Source of the DNA: Xanthobacteraceae bacterium
GTDB taxonomy: Bacteria > Pseudomonadota > Alphaproteobacteria > Rhizobiales > Xanthobacteraceae
DNA: 5,964 nucleotides
Direction of reading: 5' to 3'
NCBI GenBank assembly: GCA_030037185.1
Contig: JASHRR010000377.1
Location: 1 to 5,964 of the forward strand
Shown: positions 1-5,862 of the stretch, in pieces
How positions within the stretch are numbered: the stretch's first letter is position 1
Layout: every line of letters begins with the position of its first letter
Position numbers and translations under genes: made by a program
Notes under the pieces: model-generated
What the model saw: only the letters and a program-made list of their open reading frames with translations
What the model was told of the DNA's origin: nothing
Databases searched by the model: none

Positions 1-2
1 TC

Positions 3-38
3 GCCTACATCCATTCTGAGCGCTACAACTTCGTGTAG
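3..38 (+). CDS. possible C-terminal tail of an upstream gene (partial)
   Basis: The frame starting at base 3 reads AYIHSERYNFV and then stops at TAG (36-38). Eleven codons are too few to identify a family. What supports a real gene end is the arrangement just after it. The TAG overlaps an AGGA ribosome-binding sequence, and an ATG follows 8 bases later at 49, as is common between neighbouring genes of one operon. It could equally be chance, because the gene lies almost entirely outside the window. Confidence 0.2.
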   Translation, partial: AYIHSERYNFV

Positions 39-48
39 GAACACAACC

Positions 49-189
49 ATGCGACGGCTCTATGCGGACAAACTCGTGGTCATCTCGGCTGTGCTGATTG
101 TGTTGTTCTCGGCGCTTTTCGCGCGGGTGCAATCGTCAGCACGAAGCGCCGATCCCCGCGGGCAACATGGCCACGCGAACGTGCGTTGA
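49..189 (+). CDS. small hypothetical protein with one N-terminal hydrophobic segment (46 aa)
   Basis: I do not recognise this protein. The ATG at 49 follows AGGA (37-40) at good spacing. The product begins MRRLYADKL and then has one hydrophobic stretch (about residues 9-24, VVISAVLIVLFSALFA) preceded by basic residues. It could be an uncleaved membrane anchor or a signal peptide. The last 20 or so residues are polar and rich in Ser, Arg, Gly and His, and show no motif. The gene ends only 16 bases from the last recognisable codon of a broken glycosidase gene on the opposite strand. Its C-terminal half may therefore not be original: a longer protein may have been cut and fused to antisense sequence at a rearrangement junction. 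Good start signals and a plausible membrane segment argue for a real translated start. The short length argues against certainty. Confidence 0.35.
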   Translation: MRRLYADKLVVISAVLIVLFSALFARVQSSARSADPRGQHGHANVR

Positions 190-204
190 ACCAGCTCGCC
201 GCGC

Positions 205-387
205 AGGGCAGTCCAGCAGCGCTGCCGAATACGCTCGGCGAGTCGAAATCGGGAAGACAGCCACCAGTCGATCGTTGCCGACCAGCGCCACGGTGTAGAG
301 ATCGCCCACCATGGCATAGCCTTCAATCGGCATATAACCTGTCTTTGCGGCGATCCTCGGTGATTCTGTTTCGGTTCTGAGGAGCAT
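205..387 (-). pseudogene. 5' remnant of a GH15 / trehalase-like glycoside hydrolase gene
   Basis: Reading leftwards from the ATG at 387, which has AGAGGAAG about 9 bases upstream, the protein runs through PIEGYAMVGDLYTVALVGN. This matches the opening of GH15-type proteins with a trehalase-like N-terminal domain (pattern PIEDYxLIGDxxTAALVGxDGSIDWLCLPRFDSP). The match then continues in other frames. IDWW follows after an apparent loss of about 8 bases at 273, CLPDFDSPSVFG after one extra base at 260, and ALLDC after one extra base at 223. Put together, the segment restores the family order without gaps. Only about 60 of some 600 residues remain, and the catalytic (alpha/alpha)6 barrel is absent. 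Beyond 205 the homology is doubtful; a GDRRFVLTIAPAR reading further left may be a faint continuation. An intact member would hydrolyse alpha-glucosidic bonds (glucoamylase or trehalase-like). This copy cannot. Confidence 0.75.
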
Positions 388-1092
388 TGTTAACTGCTTC
401 CTCTGCTATCCTTGCGATGCTGTCCCTCGAGAGCGAACAGGACTTGGGAGAAGTCCGCTGATGAGCGCATCCCGTTCTGCCTATGGGGCTGGGTATGGAC
501 TGCCTGTGCGCCGCTGCGCAAAGAACGCGCTTCTTCGTTGAAGATTTCGCTCCCGCGTACGTGGCTTGCGGCCGCAGTTGCGGTTCGTCTCCCCGCAGGG
601 GGTCCTCGACAAAGGACCGTGGCGCGTATCGCTAGCGCAAGCAGAACCTGCCCGCCAGCCTCGCAGCACGGCGCGGCAAAGGAGCGCGAGGCCGGAACAG
701 GCCCTAGCTCTAATCATTTGAGCAATGACGCGCTTTCCAACAGCTCTCCGGCGCGCGCGTCATGGTCAATGAGATGACCAGTTCCACCGCAGGGGAATCT
801 GGGAGCAGCACATGCGTCTGGCAATGTAAAACGATAGCCATTCATCAGCGTCCCTCGGCACTGCCTCCTGGGCGAATCAGCAATCGTTCAGAAAAAGACC
901 AGCGCGAGTTCGGGATGGGGTGCGAGGACACAGGGGGCACACACATCGAGTACCAGGCACCGCCGGGATGGTAGTCGCACAGAGGCCCACGATGTCGGCT
1001 ATCGCGCTGTGCGGCCGGCCGATTCTATTGTTCGCCATGGCGCTGCTCACCCTCGCCGACAGAATATACCACCTGTGGGCTTCGCACATCTT
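388..1092. other. gene-poor stretch with no supported coding sequence
   Basis: About 700 bases separate the broken glycosidase gene from the membrane acyltransferase gene. Open frames exist on both strands (for example 412-777 plus, 877-1089 minus and 920-1105 plus), but none carries a recognisable motif. Their compositions, rich in Arg, Ser, Cys and Pro, are what shadow translation of GC-rich DNA gives. A 43-codon minus frame starting at 841 (MAIVLHCQTH) is also unrecognised. No tRNA, terminator or insertion-sequence end is visible. The stretch may hold older gene remnants too worn to read, plus the promoter of the acyltransferase gene near its right end. I could not pick out a convincing -35/-10 pair. 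Confidence 0.5.
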
Positions 1093-1123
1093 AACGGGGG
1101 ATTGACCCTCAACGGGGATTGAC
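1093..1123 (+). repeat. tandem duplication of an AACGGGG-ATTGAC segment, including the ribosome-binding site
   Basis: AACGGGGGATTGAC (1093-1106) is repeated as AACGGGGATTGAC (1111-1123), 18 bases apart and differing only by one G. The second copy supplies the GGGG that sits 7 bases before the ATG at 1125 and so acts as the likely ribosome-binding site. The repeat helps decide the start. A TTG at 1119 is in frame but lies inside the second copy with almost no room for a ribosome-binding site, so ATG 1125 is preferred. Confidence 0.6.
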
Positions 1124-1124
1124 G

Positions 1125-2441
1125 ATGGCTACCGCGTGGTCTCGTGCAGCCAGGCTCGCCGACCGCACGCCGGAGTCCCGCAACCGCTACGTCGACTTCC
1201 TGCGGGCTGCGTCGATGCTGGTGGTGACCGTCGGGCATTGGCTGGCCGCCGCGCCCTACTTCGATGCAAGCGGGGAGTTGATCGGGGCCCACATCCTAAC
1301 GGCGGTTCCCTGGACCGCCTGGCTCACGTGGATCGTGCAGGTGATGCCGATCTTCTTCATCGTCGGCGGATATGCGAATGGCGTGAGCTGGCGCGCCGCG
1401 CGCAGGGACGGTCGATCGTACGCCACTTGGCTGGAGAGCCGCTTGCGCCGTTTGGTGTCGCCGCTGCTGCCACTGCTTGTCGCTTGGGTGGCGATCGTCG
1501 CCATCGAGTACGCCCGAGGCGTCCGCCCCGAGCTGGTCCGCTACGGATCGCAGGTCGCCTTCATTCCGATCTGGTTCCTCGCCGTGTACATCGTGATAGT
1601 CCTACTCGTCCCGGCCATGGAGGCGGCCTGGATGCGATTCGGCGTGAGATCGTTCTGGGCCCTGACCGCCGCCGCGGTCGTCGTTGACATCCTCTACTTC
1701 ATGGGCGGCGTGCGTTGGCTCGGCTTCGCCAACTATCTGTTCGTGTGGGGCGCAATCTCGCTCCTCGGATACGCTTGGCTCGACGATCGATTCTCCAGTC
1801 GTCGGATGTTGCTTCTTTACGCCGCTCTGGCTCTGGCCGTCCTCCTCTCGCTCGTGCTCGGCGGCCCCTATCCCGTCTCGATGGTCAGCGACCCGGATGA
1901 GCCGGTCAGCAACACGACTCCACCAAAGGTCACTCTCATCGCGCTCGCGATCGTGCAAAGCGGAGTGTTGTTCGGGCTCCAAGCGGCGGCGCGGCGCTGG
2001 CTGGCTGGGCGGACCGCGTGGACGGCCACCGTTCTGATCAACGCCAACATCATGACGCTGTTCATCTGGCATCTGACGGCCACGACGCTCGTGGTCCTCG
2101 GGTCCTATCTCGCCGGCGGCGTCGGCCTCCGTCTCGAGCCCGGAAGCACTGCGTGGTGGTGGTCACGCATTCCCTGGGTCGCCGCGAACGCGATCGCGCT
2201 CGTGCCCCTCGTTCTAGCGTTCGGACGCTTCGAGCGTCCGCGGCCTGTCGAGGCGCCTCCGGCGCACCCTTGGCGTTACGTGATCAGCGTGCTTACGATC
2301 GGCGCTGGCGTTGCGCTGCTCGCAGGCCAGGGCGTGGGTGGATACGGGCCGCTCGGACTGAACGTGTGGGGGCTCGCGCTCGCATTCACGGGCATCTGCC
2401 TGATCAGCCGTTTCGCGAAGTCTTCCGAGGAGCCCGCTTGA
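1125..2441 (+). CDS. acyltransferase-3 family integral membrane protein (438 aa)
   Basis: This is a polytopic inner-membrane protein of the acyltransferase-3 (PF01757) type. The family moves acyl groups, often acetyl, onto sugars, lipids or other envelope molecules. The N-terminus shows the family signature RNRYVDFLRAASMLVVTVGHW (residues 19-39). Asp24, Arg27 and especially His38 are the conserved positions, and His38 is the expected catalytic residue. MPIFFIVGGYANG (74-86) matches the usual FFxxSGF segment, and SRLRRLVSPLLP (105-116) matches the RxxRLxxP loop. I count about ten hydrophobic segments (roughly 28-44, 65-83, 111-128, 145-163, 178-194, 200-217, 228-246, 268-286, 302-328 with IWH at 314-316, 346-366), then a final pair near 385-401 and 412-428. 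The length is normal. No SGNH hydrolase domain is fused, and the acceptor substrate cannot be told. The TTG at 1119 is a possible but poorer start. It converges on the CoA-transferase gene with 10 bases between the stops. Confidence 0.85.
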   Translation: MATAWSRAARLADRTPESRNRYVDFLRAASMLVVTVGHWLAAAPYFDASGELIGAHILTAVPWTAWLTWIVQVMPIFFIVGGYANGVSWRAARRDGRSYATWLESRLRRLVSPLLPLLVAWVAIVAIEYARGVRPELVRYGSQVAFIPIWFLAVYIVIVLLVPAMEAAWMRFGVRSFWALTAAAVVVDILYFMGGVRWLGFANYLFVWGAISLLGYAWLDDRFSSRRMLLLYAALALAVLLSLVLGGPYPVSMVSDPDEPVSNTTPPKVTLIALAIVQSGVLFGLQAAARRWLAGRTAWTATVLINANIMTLFIWHLTATTLVVLGSYLAGGVGLRLEPGSTAWWWSRIPWVAANAIALVPLVLAFGRFERPRPVEAPPAHPWRYVISVLTIGAGVALLAGQGVGGYGPLGLNVWGLALAFTGICLISRFAKSSEEPA

Positions 2442-2451
2442 GGGCGCGTGC

Positions 2452-4365
2452 TCAGTCGATGTCCGGATCGATCGCGAGCGAATGCCGCCGCACAGCGCCC
2501 ACGACGAGCGCGCGCAGCACACGTTCTTTGAGATTGCGGGGCGCTGCCAGTCCCATGCGCTCGAGAACCGCCGTTTCCGACGCGATCGGCGGCCTTCGCG
2601 ACGACCCGGCCAGGAAGATGCGGAGCAGCTCGGGGTAGGGGGCGCGCTTCAAGGCGAGCAGCGGGTTCGTGAGAGATTCCTCCACGTCAGTCATGTCACT
2701 GCCGAGCGGGAAAGCCGGCAGTAGCCCCGCCGCCCTCGCCGGCCCCAGCGCCTCCTCGAGCCGCTCGAGGCGGTTCGCGGCGGCATGGCTCGGCAGAGAG
2801 AACGAGCGCTCGATCTTGCCCGCCCGCTGAGCAGAGGTCTTCAGCTGGTGCTGAAAATTTCCGTCGGCGACGCAGATCATCGCCGCGATCGTGTCTCGAT
2901 CCGATTTCCCTCTGATGTCGGCGACGCCGTATTCCGTGACGATGACGTCGCGGAGGGAGCGGGGGAGCGTCGCGTTCGCATAGGTCCAGACTATGTTGGA
3001 TTGGAGCCCGTGCCGCAGATGGCGCCTGCTGCGCACGGCGATGATCGCCCGAGCGTCCTCGAGTTGGTGCGCCATGGCGACGAGATCGTGCTGGCCTCCG
3101 ACGCCGCTCACGACGCGCCCGTCTTCCAAAGTGTCCGACGAGACGGCGCCCAGGAGTGTCGCTGTCATCGCTGTGTTGATAAATCGCGCATGCCGACGGT
3201 CGGCGCGCTTACGCATTGAATCTCCGTCGAGCGTGTTGGTGAACGAGATCGCCGTCATGCAGATCTCGGCCAGCTCCTCTTCGGGCATTGCTCGGAGGTG
3301 GTCGTAGAAAGCCCTGTTGCCGATGAAGAATCCTGCGTGCATCAGAGCCGTCTTGCCGTTGGCCGTGGGTACGCGGCGCTTCAAGACTCCGGCTTTCTTC
3401 AGGGCGAGAAAACCGTCGACGAGCATCTCCGAGCAGCCATAGAGCCCGATCGAGAAGGGATCGAGCTCCGCCCACTCCGGAAGGCGCGTGCCAAGCTTGT
3501 CGAGAAGGTCGCGGAAGGCGGCGTTGTCTGTGTGGCGCAGCACCAACGCATGCGCTAGCGCATCCGAGAATGCGCCGATGCCGATTTGAAGCGTGCCTCC
3601 ATCTTTCACCAGGGTGACCGCATGCAGCGCCATGGCGTAGTCGACCAGGGACACCGGCTCCTTGGGCGGAGCAAACAGGCCATAGTGCGGCTCTGCGGGC
3701 TCCAGCACCATGTCGATTTGCGCGCGCTCGATCTCCGCATCGCCGGGCATGTAGGGGAGATTCTCATTGAGCTCGACGGCGAACACCGTCGGCTCGTGAG
3801 CGCGTCTTGAGGCGACACAGGGTAGCATATCCAGCGTAACGTCGGGGTTGGAGCTCAGGCTCACGCGCGCGCGCCTCGGATGAGGCGCGACGAGCTGGGC
3901 GAACACGTTCGTCTCGACCCTCTCGAGGTGCCGCGCCACCTGGGAATAGTTGAGACTGATGTAGCTCTGCTGCGCCAGCTTGTTCGCCAGAGCCCGGCCG
4001 GCTAGCAAGAAGAACTCGTGGACCCGGATGTTCGGAGGCAGCTGGCCTTGACGGACGGCCGCAGCGTAGAGCGGCTCGACGCAGCCGGAGAACAGGCGAT
4101 CGATAAGCGGCTCGGCGAACCGACGCTCCAACGACGAGCGAGGGCGAGGGAGCGTCAGCGTCAGGCCCGTGAAGATCGTGAGCTGCACACGACGATCCGC
4201 CTCAGCCAGGCGATACAGCGCGTCGACGATGAGGATCGGCTTGCCGATGCTCATCGGAACAGCGAGCCTGAGATCGTAGCCAACACTATCGACGATGGCT
4301 TGCGCGCAGCGATCCGCATCGCTGAAGGCAATGCTCCGTGGGACGTTTCTCTTTTCACAGAGCAT
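2452..4365 (-). CDS. acetyl-CoA hydrolase/CoA-transferase family protein (637 aa)
   Basis: The protein belongs to the class I CoA-transferase group that includes acetyl-CoA hydrolase, succinyl-CoA:acetate and 4-hydroxybutyrate CoA-transferases. Such cytoplasmic enzymes exchange CoA between acyl-CoA and a carboxylic acid through a glutamyl-CoA thioester. Visible motifs are GIGAFSDA (262-269), GLYGCSEMLVDGF (307-319) with Glu313 as the likely catalytic residue, SGVGGQHDLVAMA (420-432, glycine loop near CoA) and VTEYGVADIRGKS (476-488), typical of the C-terminal domain (PF13336). The usual length is 430-510. This one has an N-terminal part of about 240 residues that is poorly conserved with the short enzymes, plus a tail of about 110, as in a longer proteobacterial subgroup. 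The chosen ATG at 4365 has AAGGG 7 bases upstream. An upstream in-frame start at 4509 would add 48 residues that look like non-coding sequence. The acyl substrate is not known. No operon partner is visible. A palindrome at 4392-4407 may regulate it. Confidence 0.88.
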   Translation of the reverse strand: MLCEKRNVPRSIAFSDADRCAQAIVDSVGYDLRLAVPMSIGKPILIVDALYRLAEADRRVQLTIFTGLTLTLPRPRSSLERRFAEPLIDRLFSGCVEPLYAAAVRQGQLPPNIRVHEFFLLAGRALANKLAQQSYISLNYSQVARHLERVETNVFAQLVAPHPRRARVSLSSNPDVTLDMLPCVASRRAHEPTVFAVELNENLPYMPGDAEIERAQIDMVLEPAEPHYGLFAPPKEPVSLVDYAMALHAVTLVKDGGTLQIGIGAFSDALAHALVLRHTDNAAFRDLLDKLGTRLPEWAELDPFSIGLYGCSEMLVDGFLALKKAGVLKRRVPTANGKTALMHAGFFIGNRAFYDHLRAMPEEELAEICMTAISFTNTLDGDSMRKRADRRHARFINTAMTATLLGAVSSDTLEDGRVVSGVGGQHDLVAMAHQLEDARAIIAVRSRRHLRHGLQSNIVWTYANATLPRSLRDVIVTEYGVADIRGKSDRDTIAAMICVADGNFQHQLKTSAQRAGKIERSFSLPSHAAANRLERLEEALGPARAAGLLPAFPLGSDMTDVEESLTNPLLALKRAPYPELLRIFLAGSSRRPPIASETAVLERMGLAAPRNLKERVLRALVVGAVRRHSLAIDPDID

Positions 4366-4391
4366 CGTCGAACCCTTATTCGTCAATCTCC

Positions 4392-4407
4392 GTGCGCAAT
4401 TGCACAC
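4392..4407. promoter_or_regulatory. palindrome upstream of the CoA-transferase gene, possible operator
   Basis: GTG-C-GCAATTGC-A-CAC is an inverted repeat around a perfect 8-base core, with one mismatched pair and three more matched pairs outside it. Its near end is 26 bases upstream of the ATG at 4365, where a repressor or activator of this gene would be expected to bind. The size suits a dimeric helix-turn-helix regulator. No regulator gene lies in the window, and a palindrome this short can occur by chance. Confidence 0.25.
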
Positions 4408-4511
4408 TAAGGCGCGACACGGGAGCGAGCCCAAGGGCACCTTCGGCGGCCAGCGCTCTCTCGAGCATTCGCCGTCCGGGGCGTTTCGAGCACCCTTGCT
4501 TAGCGCCACTC

Positions 4512-4991
4512 TCAGCTTCTCGTCAGCTCATTGGGAAGCGACGTTTTCAGCACCCGAGCCTTGTCGTCGAAGCCTCGATTTCGGGCAGCACCTTGTCTTC
4601 CCTGACACTCCGGAAGAGCACGAAAAGGGGCGAAGATCTCTCGGGGATGGTCTCACCGAATTTCCTTATGAAATCATCGCAGATGCCGTAGTTGGTCAGC
4701 GCCCCTGACAAGGCTCCACACCTGCTCCGATGATCCCGCCGATGGCCATCCCCGCAAGCGGATTTAGGAAGAGAAGACCGACCAAAGTTCCCCACAAGGC
4801 GCCCCTCATCCCACCCGTGGCCGCGCCAAACCCCGGGAGATTTCACGGCTTGGTTGATATGAACCTTGCCACCCTTAGTCACGTTCCTTCCTCCAAATCA
4901 TCAGATATTCGCTTTTCCAGCGAGCGGAGTTTATTCAGCACTCATCGGCGGTATGAATGCCATCGAAGTCAAAGACCACCAGATTGCTCAT
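4512..4991 (-). pseudogene. frameshifted DUF1269-family membrane protein gene
   Basis: The start is intact: AGAGGAG, then ATG at 4991, then MSNLVVFDFDGIHTADE. A missing base at 4940 brings an immediate TGA. The family sequence then continues in shifting frames: VLNKLRSLEK, EYL (extra base near 4911), DLEE (base missing near 4900), VTKGGKVHINQAV (shift near 4885), GFGAATGGM through LFLNPLAGMAIGGIIGAG (shift near 4834), ALSGALTNYGICDDFIRK with FVLFRSVREDKVLPEIEA (base missing near 4716), and DDKARVLKTSLPNE to the stop at 4512 (base missing near 4572). Pieced together it has about 160 residues, the full family length. It includes the glycine-rich hydrophobic hairpin LVGLLFLNPLAGMAIGGIIGAG. Intact DUF1269 proteins are small, probably membrane-associated and of unknown function. 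A GTG at 4882 with a good GGAGG could start a 111-residue product, but that frame loses the hydrophobic hairpin, so I regard it as accidental. Confidence 0.85.
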
Positions 4992-5478
4992 CACTCTCCT
5001 CTTGCAGCTCCCAGCGTCATCACCGCAATGGAGAAATGTGCCGCTCGGCATATTGTTTCTCTGAAGATCATATTGTTTCTATAAAGATCATCACTGCGCG
5101 ATGTGCCACTCGGTTCCACGGTCTCTCCGCGGCTTGGTCGGAACTCCGAGAGTGCGCCACAATCGCCCGGCCTCGATAGCCCTGACGCCGTCGAGGACGC
5201 AGAGAATCTCAAAAGTGGCGTCCTTTGCCGTCTCTCGATCACGCGCTTCATAGGCGATTACGATCCGGCACTTCTTCGTCAAGCCGATCTATGACGGGGA
5301 CGAGGTCGGGTCGACACTCGGATATGGGACGCCTAGGACGATGATAACAATGACGATGATACCGATCGTCATAACAGTCCGACCCTTTGTTCAAACCCGC
5401 GCTGCGCGACTGTGCCGCACGGCTGCAACCCGTCGGGAACTGTCGAGTTTGATTCTCAAAGGCTGGGTGGTCAGAACA
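4992..5478. other. gene-poor stretch with a tandem repeat and weak short frames
   Basis: No gene can be supported here. A minus-strand frame (5091-5282, TTG start, product containing DATFEILCVLDGVRAIEAG) has a reasonably protein-like composition but no ribosome-binding site and no family I recognise. It may be one more worn gene fragment. The plus frame of the secreted-protein gene stays open leftwards to a TAG at 5251, through a low-complexity run of ATGATAACAATGACGATGAT (5341-5360). That extension has no start signals and is not favoured. The promoter of the secreted-protein gene should lie at the right end, and that of the former DUF1269 gene at the left end. Confidence 0.4.
5049..5088. 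repeat. 20-bp tandem direct repeat, two copies
   Basis: CATATTGTTTCTCTGAAGAT (5049-5068) is followed at once by CATATTGTTTCTATAAAGAT (5069-5088), 18 of 20 bases identical. It is AT-rich in otherwise GC-rich DNA. It sits 58-97 bases upstream of the start of the broken DUF1269 gene. The 20-base period puts both copies on about the same face of the helix, which would suit a protein-binding site. Replication slippage alone could also explain it. Confidence 0.6.
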
Positions 5479-5754
5479 ATGGGCATCATCATGCGCAAGA
5501 TAGCGATTGGTTTGGCGGCTCTGACGATTGCGACAGCAGGTTCGACTCTGACAGCGTCGGCCCTTCCCGGCGGGGGTTCTCTCGATGTCGTACAATCCAT
5601 TGGCCATGGCGACAACATTGACAAGGTGTTTTGGCGGGGACGCGGATTCCATCGTGGGTTCGTCGTCCACCGTAGGTTCGGAAGGTTCGGACGCGTATAT
5701 GGATTCCATCCCGGATTCCGTCGTGGATTCGTCGCCCGCCGATGGTGGTGGTAG
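5479..5754 (+). CDS. small secreted Gly/Arg/Phe/His-rich protein (91 aa)
   Basis: The product has a clear Sec signal peptide: positive MRKIAIG, hydrophobic LAALTIATAG, and a likely cut after TASA (about residue 28). The mature part of about 63 residues starts with GGG and carries VVQSIGHGDNIDKVFW. It ends in a basic, aromatic tract with repeated units: FHRGFV (57-62), RRFGRFGRVYGFHPGF (65-80), RRGFVARRWWW (81-91). This is the look of the short periplasmic or extracellular proteins common in Bradyrhizobium and relatives, whose role is unknown. Candidates include envelope or surface binding through the basic aromatic tail. ATG 5479 has GGGTGG 9 bases upstream; ATG 5491 (MRKIAIG) is an alternative start with a weaker site. 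A strong terminator 77 bases downstream on the same strand supports real transcription. Relatives often run past the WW with Tyr- or Cys-rich sequence, so the end may be shortened. Confidence 0.6.
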   Translation: MGIIMRKIAIGLAALTIATAGSTLTASALPGGGSLDVVQSIGHGDNIDKVFWRGRGFHRGFVVHRRFGRFGRVYGFHPGFRRGFVARRWWW

Positions 5755-5830
5755 AGAGAGCTATCACCAATCCTCGTCGTGCACAGCAAACGAGTAAGTC
5801 GGGACGATTGCGGCCCAGAAGCTTCGCAGA

Positions 5831-5862
5831 CGGGAGGCGCCTACGGGTGCCTTCCGCATTTT
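5831..5862 (+). terminator. intrinsic terminator with a UACG tetraloop
   Basis: The arms 5831-5841 (CGGGAGGCGCC) and 5846-5856 (GGTGCCTTCCG) pair over 11 base pairs, two of them G-U. They close on a c(UACG)g loop, one of the most stable tetraloops known. ATTTT follows two bases after the stem. The T-run lies only on the plus-strand side, so it ends rightward transcription, most simply that of the small secreted protein gene upstream. Confidence 0.8.

Noticed and set aside
481..717. Minus-strand frame with GETNRN-like sequence faintly recalling small rhizobial proteins of the PKGNRNALKHG type
   Set aside because: The resemblance is a few residues only; the key Lys-His-Gly part is missing and the frame is Cys/Arg-rich like a shadow. 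Not enough to call a gene or a remnant.
2018..2638. Long 206-codon plus-strand frame, and other frames inside both large genes
   Set aside because: Arg/Ala/Pro-rich shadow translations of GC-rich coding DNA, crossing the convergent junction without any family motif.
4366..4509. 48-codon N-terminal extension of the CoA-transferase
   Set aside because: It is rich in Arg, Cys and Pro, has no good ribosome-binding site at its start, and overlaps the likely control region. ATG 4365 has AAGGG at proper spacing.
4547..4882. Open 111-residue minus-strand frame with GTG start and a good GGAGG
   Set aside because: Its middle third is out of frame relative to the DUF1269 family and loses the glycine-rich hydrophobic hairpin. 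The GGAGG arises from codons for Leu-Glu-Glu of the original gene. Treated as part of the pseudogene.
5091..5282. 63-codon minus-strand frame with protein-like composition
   Set aside because: TTG start without a ribosome-binding site, no recognised family, and overlapped by open frames on the other strand. Could be a worn fragment, but not supportable.
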